In this document: piece by piece, positions 46,931 through 57,364 of the stretch | Layout: each line of letters opens with the position of its first letter | Numbering within the stretch: position 1 is the stretch's first letter | The notes under the pieces: generated by a model | What the model was told of the DNA's origin: nothing | The model's database searches: none | What the model saw: the letters and a program-made list of their open reading frames with translations, nothing else | NCBI GenBank assembly: GCA_015183035.1 | Contig: JACZZP010000014.1 | Location: 1,488,001 to 1,552,000, forward strand | Source: Meloidogyne chitwoodi | Taxonomy: Eukaryota; Nematoda; Chromadorea; Rhabditida; Meloidogynidae | Length of the DNA: 64,000 nucleotides | Direction of reading: 5' to 3' | Position numbers and translations under genes: made by a program

Positions 46931-47884
46931 TCAATATAATCGATTAATTTTTAAATAACTATTGTATGTAAATATTAAACATTCAGCTAAAAACATAACA
47001 TTAGAGTCATGAATATTTGTAATTTTATAAAATTTTCTAAAATTGTTGTTTACAATAACTTCTCCTTTAGTAAATAATTTAGAAGGAGAGCAAAATTTTG
47101 AACTAAATCTAATTTTAGCTGCCATTTTTGATAAATCTGTTGCTGTTTCTATATGCTAAAATTTTGAATTTATAAAAAGACTCTAATACCATTCTTACAT
47201 TTATAATAAGATTGTAGAGTGTAGTTGGATTATCAGGATAGCTTATCCTAACCTTAGGAATTCCATCACCTACATTTATCAATAATTTAAATAAAATGTC
47301 GTTCATTTCCTCTTGAGTAAAGGAATATTTATTAAAAAATATCATAATCTGTTCACTAATAACCAAACGATTAAAAGCAAAATTCCAAACATTAATATCG
47401 TGAACATGAAAGGTAAGATCAGTTCTTTGACAATTAAATTTTAATTTGGCAATTTCTTCATTATCAAAAAGCAATTTGATCATCTCTGGATTGAAAACAA
47501 AATTATTAAAGTTAATAACTTCAAAAACACAGCTGAAGATTTTTAATAACCAAAAACGAATAATTTTCAATTCATCAATGTTTTGAGGAAATAAGGGCAG
47601 ATTCAAAGAAAAAGCCTTTTTCTGTTCTATTAAATAATTAAAATATTAATGAAGATAAATAAAAAAAATTTCAAACAGAGGTAGAATTTTTAACTTAGAT
47701 TTTAGAGCCATTCTAGTAAAGTTTCAATTCTAGCTTAAACAACTTATTAACATTTTTCTACTGGCAAAATGTCAATTTTGTTCCTTACTGACAAATTGTA
47801 ATATTTTTTTGTTAATGTAAAATAAAGTAATTAAAATGCTTTTTACCTTCAGGGAAAAAACGTAAAGCTATCTGGTAATTCAAA

Positions 47885-48335
47885 GGTTCGTACCCCCTAT
47901 TTTTCAATTTTTTATTTTTCCCAAACTTTCTTTTTTTTTTGCTTCTGGCAAGTAACAATCAAAAAGGATTAGATATGTGGAAAGCCTACGGCACTATTAC
48001 TACTCTTCCGTAGCACTATTCACATTTTACAGCGAATCACTCACAAAACTTTTTAAATCCCAAAAATAATTGTCACACACAATCTATAGAATCACTCTGA
48101 AGCCTTATAAACGCAAGTTCCGTCCCCAATCCGGTAATACTTCTAACACATATCACACTTATCTTCCGGAATTTTTGTGGCGAAAACGTTTTGGTGATAT
48201 GTCTTTTATAATTTTTGGAACCATGTTTCATTATTTTATCCTTGTGAACGTGAATAAAAATTAATCCTTTTTGATTGTTTCTTGCCAGAAGCAAAAAAAA
48301 GAAAGTTTGGGAAAAATAAATAGGGAGTACGAACC
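47885..48335. mobile_element. 451-bp MITE inside F-box-like copy D
   Basis: Inverted repeats of about 80 bp: GGTTCGTACCCCCTATTTTT at the left and, reversed, GGTTCGTACTCCCTATTTAT at the right, both followed by TTTCCCAAACTTTCTTT and GCTTCTGGCAAG. Both termini start GGTTCGTA. No certain target duplication seen, and the inverted similarity may extend slightly further outwards. Confidence 0.75.
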
Positions 48336-49253
48336 TCGGATTTCCCAGCTATCTCGCCAAGAATATCAAAGTCGGTAAAGTCGATAGGTAACTTCTAAAA
48401 TAATTTATTTCCGTTAAAATTTTTTTCAAATTTTAGAAATGACAGTCCTGTATAATTCGAAAGAATTTGTCGAGCTTTAGAAAATGAAAATAAGTACAAA
48501 AAAGTCAAGAAACATAACTTTTTTTCGAATTCATTAATTTTTAATTCTCTTAGACTAGCTCTTTCAAAAATATATAAAAATCTTCCATTTCTAAAATTTT
48601 TTAAAAATTGTCATTTTTAATCGGAAATAAACGAAAAGTACCACAAAAGTTAAATAAAGAGGAATTTCTTTATACACAGCAAATTGCCACTGAAAAATGA
48701 ATTAAAAAATTTTTTTTTTAATAAAAATTATACCTTTTCCTGAAGATGATTACTTAAAAGAAAATCAACTTTTTCAAGTTTTACTTCCTTATAGTCGACT
48801 TCGTATATACCATATTTTTTCTAATACAAGCGCATGCATTCTATTTTTCAAACTCTTCGTAGGGTGCGCTTCTATTGGAGCGTGCCTTCTAATAGAGGGT
48901 GCGCTTTTATTTTTCAACTAATGTTTAATTCATTTACATTAAAAATTAAAAAAAATTTTTATCACATACTTTAAGTATAATAAATAATTTATAGCTAAAC
49001 TTAAATTTCTATTGAATGGTCACTCTCAATTCCATTTCATTATCTTCATTAAGATCAATTTCTGCCAAAATTTCTTTGAATTTCCTGTTGTATAACAGGT
49101 ATTTTGTGTGGTTCAATCCGGGCAAGTAAGGTGTCATTCGATAGCTCTCGAAAAACTGAGTCAATCTAGAGGTGGAGGAAGTAGTACGGATTTTTTTGAG
49201 CTGAGATACAGACCCCTGAATATTGTAAAACTATGGAGGGGAGTAAGCTCCTC

Positions 49254-49973
49254 GGCACTTGTCAAGATGGTATGGTTTTTTTTGCGGACTTTTTTTGCGG
49301 ACAAATTATTATTATATTTTATTCACACATATATTTTTCATTATTTACAATTTGTGAAATCAAATTAAAAAAACAATCATCTCCTCCAAAATGTCGTTTC
49401 CAAATAAATTCATGCAAAATTCTTTTTGATTAATATGTATAACTGGTCTTCTCGACCAAAAATACATTATCTTAGAAGGAAATTTCCCACATGGTATAAA
49501 GTACATAATCGGCAAAATTTACCTGCATCACTTGCTTGAAAGTTAGCTTAAAACCATTGAAGAAAGTGCCAACCAAAGCCCCTTTTGTTTTTCTACATGA
49601 TGTTTTTTTACAGCGCCAAAGCCCATATCCCCTCATCTTCTCTTTACGCATTTCTGAACCACAAACACATGTTCTTGTTTTGTGAAGCATACCTAAATCA
49701 GTAAGCCATTGTTGAAATTCATCCTCTGGTATACTGATTTTGTTGCATAATTGTAATAAAGTAAAATTTTTAAGAGATTGAATCATTTTATAGAATAATT
49801 GATTAAAAAATGTAAATGACTAGGTCAGAAACATTTACACATATTTATTAGTCTATGTAGATCCTTACTTGCCTTGAGGTAAAAATCAAATAACATATGT
49901 GTGAATAAAATATGATAATAATTTGTCCTAAAAAAAAGTCCGCAAAAAAAACCATACCATCTTGACAAGTACC
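49254..49973. mobile_element. Merlin-like element with 8-bp target duplication
   Basis: Inverted repeats start GGCACTTGTCAAGATGGTAT / GGTACTTGTCAAGATGGTAT and extend about 85 bp. The 8-bp direct repeat AGCTCCTC flanks it at 49246-49253 and 49974-49981. GG ends with 8-bp duplications and an IS1595-type transposase fragment inside are characteristic of Merlin. At 720 bp it is too short for a full transposase and so is non-autonomous. Confidence 0.85.
49472..49786 (-). pseudogene. Merlin transposase N-terminal fragment
   Basis: 104-residue frame: MIQSLKNFTLLQLCNKI, then a zinc-ribbon-like CVCGSEMRKEKMRGYGLWRC, KKTSCRKTKGALVGTFFNG. A C-x-C ... WRC....CR ... GTFF pattern is the N-terminal module of IS1595/Merlin (ISXO2-like) transposases. 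The DDE catalytic domain is absent, with the frame ending just inside the left inverted repeat. The fragment might still bind the terminal repeats. Curiously its first residues MIQSL.N also open the second part of the Polinton protein ending at 38,843; this is probably coincidence. Confidence 0.7.
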
Positions 49974-50936
49974 AGCTCCTCTATGTGATTACTGCGGCTG
50001 CAGCACTTAAATAATTTTCGCTGAATTAATTATTTTGTTGTAATTTGCGCCGTAGAATATCTCATGTACCAAAATCCAACCAGCCATGGGCGTTAAAATG
50101 GGAAGTGATAAAACACTCCCAATAGAGCCAAGTTTGACTTGTTTCCAGCAAACTTCGATCTTTCATAACTTTGTTCAAAATCGTCCAATCTCGACAATTT
50201 TGGTCTCATTCGATAGGTATCGAAGAGCTCTTTCGAATGAGCTATCATACTCATATTTGAATTTTTTACCACAAAATGAGCTTGGTCCCCCCTACACTTT
50301 TACAATTTTCAGGGGTCTGTATCTCGGCTCAGGAACATTCGTTCGACTTCCTCTACCCCAAGATCGACTCAGTTTTTCGAGATCTATCGAATTATACCGC
50401 ACTTGCCTGGATTGAATCACACACAAAATACCACGTATACTACGTGTCAGTTTTCTATCTATAGAATAATGTTCGCCTTTTTTGTCGAACATTCGCCTAC
50501 AACAATGCTTGAACACTCTCCAACAACATCAATTTCCGAACCGGAAGTCGAATCCATATATTAAAATGCAAAAGCAATTATAATAAAATATGTAGATACT
50601 ATTTAAAAAAATGTTGAGCGTTTTATGGTAATTTGCGCTTGTATTAGAACGTGCGCTTCTAATAGAGCGTGCGCTTTTATTTTTCAACCCCTTCGTAGGG
50701 TGCGCTTATATTGGAGGGTGCGTTTCAAATGGAGCGTGTGCTTGTATTAGAGAAAATACGGTATTAAGTAATAAAAATTCAAAAGCGAGTCTTTCGAATC
50801 TTTTATGAGCCAAACATCGTTCATATTTATTTATAAAATAATAAAAATGTCGATTGGTTTGCTTAATTTTGGATAATTCATCAAAGTTGAGATTTTTGAG
50901 AATTTTAAGTTGTATTTCTGCTGGTAAATATTCCAT

Positions 50937-51474
50937 ATTTTTTTTTAATTTTTAAACTAAAAAATAAATTAAAATGAATATTAAATTTAAGTTGAAAATC
51001 AATATGTTTTGTATAGAAAAAATAATTGGCACTCAATTTCTGGCACGGGCGTGTCAGAACAGAAAAGAATCTGAAAAAATTTTTAAAAATAAAATTAAAT
51101 GAATTTATTGAAATATTTTAGCCTTGTATTTTTAAAAATTAATTATGATAAAATTTAGTAAATTATTTATGTCTGAATATAAAGATATTTATTAATTAGA
51201 GGGCGTTTACCCAATCCTTCTAGAATATTCTTAACTGAGGCAAATAATAATTTTTGAACCTTTCTTTTATAAATGGTAAAATTCGGACTGAAAAAAGGTT
51301 TTTTCAAAGCCAGGCTATTTTTTATAAAAAAATTAGCGTTCTTCTTTTATATATTTGAAAAAGAATGTTGTGGAGCAAAATAACAAAGAACAAGTTATGA
51401 GAAGTAAAATTTAATTTATTAGAATAATATTAATAAAAATATTTTTATATGGAAAATAAAAAGATTTTAAATAA
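50937..51474. other. Intergenic DNA between F-box-like copy D and the aminopeptidase
   Basis: AT-rich; no frame. A 45-bp AT-rich tract at 51,428-51,476 recurs near 31,100-31,150. Confidence 0.5.
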
Positions 51475-54400
51475 TTAAATATATTTAATATTTAATTGAT
51501 AATAAACAGAACGATTTCTATTAAATGCCAATGACTTTGTTGAATTTGTTTTTGTTAATAAATTTAATTGAATAATTAATTGAGAAGAAGAAATACCTAA
51601 AATATTTAAAAAATAAATAAATTAATATTTATTTATTTTTTAAAAATTATTAAAAAATAAATTATCCTTTAAGATAAATAAATAAATAAAATAATGTCAT
51701 GTCATACTGTAATCTATTAAGCTTTTAACAAATACAACCTTTTTCTCTCATCCACTAAATGGTAAAACTTTGAATTATCTTTTCTTTTTTAATTTTATTA
51801 AAGTCTTTAAAAGGGATTATTAATATTAAAAATATAAGGAAAAGAATTTATTTAAATCTCTAATTTATTTTTTAATTTTTATTTTTAATTTATTAACCTT
51901 TATTTAACCAAAAAAGTTGTTCAGGTAAAGTATCTTCTAAACATTCTATCCATATTGGAATAACCCATTTTTGTTCTTTTTGTTCTTCTTCTTCATCATT
52001 TTCATAATATTTAATTTTTGGTTTTTGTGAAAATATTATTAATTTCAGTAAATTATTTATTTCAATAAAAACTATAGGATATGAAGGTAAATATAACCAT
52101 GATTCAAAAAAAATGGCAGCCATTGAGCCATTGACATAATTAAAAGGAAATGGCACCTTTAAAAAATTAAAAAAAAAATTTTAAAATTAAAAAAAAATCT
52201 TTATGTTATCCCAACACCCCAAAAGTTGGGATAATTGAAAGCTTTAGACAATTTTTTGTGAATTTTTATTTATTTAGGGGATATTAGTTTTAAAAATGAC
52301 CAAAAGAGAGTAAAACATCGCTTGGATAAATTGAAAATTAATTAATTAAATGAGGGATAAGATAGAGATTTTTAAAAAATAAATTACTTTTTCATTATTT
52401 TCATCAATTTTTCTTAATAATTTGATAAAATCAGCAGACTCTGCTGAACAAAATTTAAAAATAAAAATAAAACGGCGAAGCAGTTTTTGCATTCTTTTTG
52501 CACCAATTAAAGAATCTAACATTTCTAACAATGCTGCTCCTTTTCTATATACTGTACCTTAATAAATTAATAATAATTAAATAAAATTTAAATAAAAGAA
52601 TTAGAGTTTTTATTAAAAATAAAATTAAATAAAAAAAAATCTCGTTATAAGAACACCTGTCCTTATATCCGGATTTTCGGGATAAGACAGAGATTTTTTT
52701 AAATAAAAATATTTTTTTATTTTTACTTTGAATAGGCTGAACAGTCCCCTCAGCTACTTGAATTGCCCATTTTTTATCTACTATAGGTGATTCACTCAAA
52801 TCTGTTATTGGATCAAAACTATAATAATTTAAAATAATTATTAAATATTTAAATTTATTTTTCTTAACATTATAGGGCGTTGAGAAGCCATAAAAGTACT
52901 TAAAGACTCTGCTAACCAAATTGAGTCCCACCATTTCTAAAATTAAAATATTGTGAAATTAATTCTCTCTAACTTAGTCCAATAAATTTGGCTATACTTT
53001 ACAATACTCCCCCACTTAGTCCACTCTCTCACTTAGTCCAAACCCTCCCAGTTATACCATCCAACAATTAGATTCTAAGAGAGCGGACTAAGTAAGAGTG
53101 AGTAAAATATATACATATTTGTTACCATAGTAACCAAATTGCCAAACCATTGATGAGCCATTTCATGAAATAAAGTTTTTTGAAAACGATTAATAATCTG
53201 TTCTGTATCATTGGCCAAGGGCCACAACTAAAAATTAATTTTAAAATTTTTTTAAAAAATTAAAAAAAATAACCGCTTCCCGAACATTTAAAATTCCAAA
53301 ATTTTCCATTCCATTTACCTAAAAAATTTATTTTAATTAAAGAAATTAATTAATTTATTGTAAAAAATGAAAAAGTACTACTCTTTTTAAAATTTATAAT
53401 TTCCCTCTAAAAAATCATAAAATTATGAAATTTTGTAAAAATATCTTTAATATTGTTATCTACATTTATTAAAAATTTCAGAATTTTTGGTCAAATATTT
53501 AACAAGTTATGGTCAAAAATATCAAAAAATTTTGTAAAACATGTCAATTTTTTGTATTTTTAAACCATAACTTGAGTTATACTTAACACAAAATTATAAA
53601 ATTTTAAGAGAAGGTAAATAACCCTTTTAAGGATATTCACACAAAATTTCACAAAAATATCTTTAAATTTGAATATTTTACGCTTTTTCAACCAACGTTA
53701 CTATTTAAGTGAAAGGGGTAGTCAAAGCAATTGCTCTAAGTTTTATTTAAAGTTTTAAGCTTATTTAAAGTTTATTTATTTATTCATTTCTTACACGCAT
53801 TGGAATAATTAACAAATGTAGACGAGAATTAGGTAAAACACCAATATAATTAAACATTCCTTTCTTTTTTTATAAAATATTTTTTTTAATTTTTTAAAAA
53901 AATACCTGAAATTTTGCCATTTCTTTAATTACATAAAAACTTATTTTTTCTTCACTTTCTTTTTCTTCTTTATTTTTTCTGCCATTTAATCGCCAAATAC
54001 AAATATTTGAATTTTGTAAAGACATTTCTTCGGGGAAATTTTCATAGCTACAAATATTTTGAAAACGGCCTATAGCCAAAGAAAATAAATAACTGGAATA
54101 GGGGAATATTTAATTAAATTTAATTTTCTCTCTAATAGTAAGGCAGATTTTTAATATTTTTTAAAAAGTGCCTTTAGTGTATTTATTGTTTGGGAATTTC
54201 AGAAAAGCAATAAAACTTAAAAGGACTAAGTAAGAGAGTCTTAATTTTTCAAACTCTCCGTCTTGTACCATCTATATCAATTACTACTCTCTCCCAGTTA
54301 TCCCAACCTTCCAACTTATACCACAATATATCCCGGTATAACTAAAAAATGGTGGAATAAGTGAGAGAGTACCCACACAATTTATAATATAATAAAATAC

Positions 54401-56297
54401 AAACGTTGGTATAGAAGGAATTGGATCAAAATTGCAAATACTCAAATTAACATTTAAATTCCTACAATTAGAGTCTGAAGCAGAAAGAGCTTTATAACTT
54501 TAAACAAAAATAATAAATAATTAATTTAATTAACTTGCCCTTTATTCAAACCCTTCAGAAGCAAATTTGTTAATTAACAAAACTTCTAAGCGAATTGCAG
54601 TTCTAAAATTAGGTTCATCCCAACAGGGAAATAAACGACGAGCAAAGGAAGGTTCAAATAATGAATTTATCCAAATACCACGTTCCTATAATTTTTTTAA
54701 ATTTAATTAAAGTAGAAAAATAAATAAAAAAATTTTTTCCCTTATTTTTCATTATTCTAAATTTTAAAATTAATAAAAATTAAAAAAATTTTCGTCAGAA
54801 AAAAATGATAAACGCTGCATTAGTCGAACTTTAAAGTCCCCCTGTGACAATTCCAACGCCCTAACCACTACACTACGCAGCTACATTCTTCTTTCTGGTA
54901 TTTTGAATTTAAAGGACCAATTATTTAGCTGTTTTTTATGTTTTTGCTAGCGAAGAAGGGCGCCCAATTTCGTTAATTAAATTAAATTTTAAAAAATAAT
55001 TTTTATTTAAATAAAAATATAATTTTTAATATTTTTTATTTAAATAATTTAATTCTCTATTAAATGATACCAAAAATGTTAAAAACGATCTATTCTAGCC
55101 TTAGTTATACTTGTCTTTTTAAAGGTCTCTTACTTTGTCATAATTTTTGCTTAAACCACGTCCATCATTTGAAAATTTGGAAGTAAAAAAAATATTTAAA
55201 TAATAAATATTATTAATTTTTAAATTTTCATTTAAATTAAGAAAAAGTTGTTGGCGTAATCTGTCAATATTTATTGAATTTATTTTAATTTGAGGTAAAT
55301 CAGATTCAATAAAAATGTTTCCAATTTGTATAAAATCTGGTGCAATATTTAATTTAATTAAAGAAGTGTTTTGAATACATTTTAATTTTATTTTTATCTA
55401 AAAATTAAATTTTATTTTTTATTTTTTTTAATTTTTTTAATCTATGGGTAGTAGCATTACGGCGTTGAATAATTTATTAATAAATAATTAACTTTCAGTC
55501 TTTTAATTTTAATAAATATCATTTATAGTGTTTTAGCTAATTTATATATAAATTTCAAAATTTTTGGTTTAATATTTCACTTGTTATGAACAAAAAAGTA
55601 TTAAAAGAAAATGAAACTGCTTCTCCTAAAATCAATTTTTGACCATAACTTTGCTTATATTTTAACAAAAATTCTGAAAATTTCCAATTTATTAGTTAAC
55701 ACTTTTAAAAGTATTTATTCAAAATTTAAAGTCCATAAAAGTTTTTTATTTTTTCAATTTAATTAATTAAAACCCTTAACACTACTCCCTGTCCTTCCCT
55801 TCTCTTTTTATTCAAACCTGTCCATTTATTAAATTAATTTCAGAATCAAAAGTAAATTTAATTATATATTCAACAGGTTGTAAATAATCTGGTAATCTTA
55901 ATTCTTTTTCTGTTAATAATGGAAATATTTTTGAATTTTTAGGTTCTTCAAAATTGTTAGAAGAAGAAGACAAATTAAAATTAAAATAATTATTTTTTGT
56001 TGAAGAAATTGTAGTTAAATTAATATTTTTATTTATTTTATTATTTATTTTTGAAGTATTTTCATTATTTTTATTTACTTCATTTAAATCAAAATATTCA
56101 AATTCTAATAAAATATTCCAAATTTCATCTTTTTCTTCACTCAAAATTTCTGTGTTTTTTGAATTTCTACTCAATTCATTATTCTCATTAAATTCATCAT
56201 TTACTACTATTTTTAAACTTGTATTTTTTAATTGTTCAAATTCATAAGAATTAAATTTATTTGAATAAAATATTAAAAATAAAAAAGAAAAATACAT
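51475..56297 (-). CDS. Secreted M1-family zinc aminopeptidase, C-terminally short
   Basis: Multi-exon gene from Met 56295-56297 with a signal peptide ([12 protein letters not shown]) and a long Asn/Glu-rich N-terminal region before the M1 start [20 protein letters not shown]. Later exons give [14 protein letters not shown] (the exopeptidase GAMEN motif in altered form), [18 protein letters not shown] (HEXXH zinc site) and [14 protein letters not shown] with the third zinc ligand Glu. Then [20 protein letters not shown], with the Tyr region, follows. The last exon ends [16 protein letters not shown] at TAA 51475-51477, where other M1 enzymes read into the large ERAP1-C-like domain, here absent. 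Removes N-terminal residues from peptides, outside the cell or at the surface. GAMEN variation may alter activity. Confidence 0.8.
53385..53712. repeat. Foldback repeat, family R1 (aminopeptidase intron)
   Basis: TGAAATTTTGTAAAAATATC and AAAATTTCAGAATTTTTGGTC on the left are mirrored on the right (AAATTTCACAAAAATATC; CCAACGTTACTATTT end). Edges approximate. Confidence 0.5.
54836..54895 (-). repeat. tRNA-like sequence (SINE head candidate)
   Basis: Minus strand reads GTAGCTGCGTAGTGTAGTGG then TTAGGGCGTTGGAATTGTCA, with an A-box-like element and an AGTTCGACTA B-box-like element. Closely related to 58,770-58,855. Lies in an aminopeptidase intron. Confidence 0.45.
55443..55780. repeat. Foldback repeat, family R1 (aminopeptidase intron)
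   Basis: Begins GGTAGCATTACGGCG, then ATAAATTTCAAAATTTTTGG; right arm has ATTCTGAAAATTTCCAATTT and TATTCAAAATTTAAAGTCC. Edges approximate. Confidence 0.5.
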
Positions 56298-56641
56298 AAA
56301 TAAATATTAAATTAGAAAAAAAAGAAAACTTTTGTTGTTTGAGGAAATAATATTTTTAAAGAAATAAAAGCTTGAAGAAAATAAATAAATAAATAAATGT
56401 ACTTTTACATCATTAATTTCCTCTCAATAAAGAATAAAAAAAGAAGAGACCTCCCAATCTCTTTTAATTTATAAATATTTTATTTTGTGTAATAATGATA
56501 GCTTTAAAGAAATTAAAAGAGATTTGGAATTCCAATAAATATACTAATAAAAATTTAAAATTTTGAATTTCAATTTATTAAAAATTAAACAGGTTATTAT
56601 AAAATATTAAAATGAAAAAATAAAATATTTTTTTAACATTT
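56298..56641. promoter_or_regulatory. Upstream flank of the aminopeptidase gene
   Basis: 344 bp of AT-rich DNA between the aminopeptidase start and a zone of pseudogene fragments. No motif assigned. Confidence 0.4.
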
Positions 56642-57190
56642 ATTAATTTATTATATTATAATAAAACCATTTCGACTGCTGGGTTCATCCTTGAGAAGTA
56701 AAAGAACCAATTTTCCAAAAGGCTCATCTGATTGGGCCAAAGCCTCTGCAATAACTACTAAATAAAATACAAATAAGAAAAACTAGAAAAAAATAAACTT
56801 TCCGTGAAAAATTTTTTTGGTTCTTTTTTCAAAATTATTTGAAATGATCGTCTAGCCTATAATTGATTGGCAACTTTTTTTGTTTTACCAAATTCTCTAC
56901 GTTCCATCAAAAAACGCCACGACATTCATCATTTGAACACTCACAAAAATAAAAGATTCAGAAAAATTCCAAATCACATGAGAAGATGCATCTCTTTCCA
57001 TTCTTAGTATTTCCTAGAAAAAATTAAATTGAAAAAGTTAAAAAAACAATAAAAAAAACTTCAAATGCCAATATTCGATCAAAAAGTGAAATTGCAACAA
57101 TTCTGCTTGTACATAAAAGCAATTGATGAAATTTTGTTAAATAAATGTCTAGAGGATAGTCAAGTCTGTCTTCTGAACGACGATGACTTT
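56642..57190 (-). pseudogene. VPS18-like gene fragment, decayed
   Basis: RLDYPLDIYLTKFHQLLLCT then SRIVAISLFDRILAFE (57,060-57,180), followed downstream by EILRMERDASSHVIWNFSES and FIFVSVQ (56,915-57,015), resembles the region of VPS18 that follows its propeller (T.FH.LLL..R...I). The downstream piece breaks up in frame. A further open piece, VVIAEALAQSDEPFGKLVLL (56,660-56,760), is not assigned. No complete domain is left. VPS18 is a core subunit of HOPS/CORVET tethers. Identification is by short similarity only. Confidence 0.45.
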
Positions 57191-57364
57191 AAAAATAAAT
57201 AAAATGTTTTCATGTGAAAAAATATGTCAAAACTCCCCCCAAAAAAAGATAAAAAAATCTAAAATTTTTAAGCTAATCAAAATATTTTAAAATGAAAAAA
57301 CAAACTTTAAATTAATTTCGATACAAAGAAGATCACACTAATCAAATTTTTATGTTGTGTTATT

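Larger units (their letters stand above)
49098..50432. mobile_element. Foldback element nested in the TA-flanked element
   Basis: Ends are inverted repeats of about 150 bp: GGTATTTTGTGTGGTTCAAT then CGATAGCTCTCGAAAAACTG at the left, matched by the reversed right end. The interior (49,980-50,270) is an inverted copy of sequence in the MULE at 3,380-3,720 and resembles the MITE at 5,766-6,156. It is split by the Merlin element at 49,254-49,973. Target duplication not established. Confidence 0.65.
48810..50761. mobile_element. TA-flanked DNA element (outer shell of a nested insertion)
   Basis: Left end CCATATTTTTTCTAATACAA and reverse complement of the right end CCGTATTTTCTCTAATACAA match. They are followed by GCGC-rich subterminal blocks with repeated GCGTGCGCTTCTAATA units. 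TA lies outside both ends (48808-48809 and 50762-50763), as for Tc1/mariner-like insertions (inference). It interrupts intron 1 of F-box-like copy D. Its interior holds the foldback element 49,098-50,432. Confidence 0.7.
46931..50936 (-). pseudogene. F-box-like gene, copy D, split by nested transposons
   Basis: Exon 1 (MEYLPAEIQLKILKNLNFDE, KQTNRHFYYFINKYE) runs from 50936 to about 50,775. Exon 2 (ending LLSNHLQEK) lies at about 48,734-48,801, almost 2 kb away. Exon 4 (LPLFPQNIDELKIIRFWLLK, FNPEMIKLLFDNEEIAKLKF) is 47,199-47,626 and exon 5 is 46,931-47,155, ending FLKINRLY-like and TGA. The first intron contains element 48,810-50,761 and its donor reads GA instead of GT. Exon 3 loses similarity after WQFAVYKEIPLYL, and another element sits at 47,885-48,335. 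The order and phases of surviving exons match intact copy A. Probably a dead gene; exons 4 and 5 alone remain open. Confidence 0.7.

Noticed and set aside
48070..48294. Opposed frames inside the 47.9-48.3 kb MITE
   Set aside because: They lie within the inverted-repeat element and resemble no protein family.
49108..50516. Short frames spanning the foldback element (86, 109 and 74 residues)
   Set aside because: They run across transposon ends and inverted repeats with no recognisable protein; only the Merlin zinc-ribbon fragment is supported.
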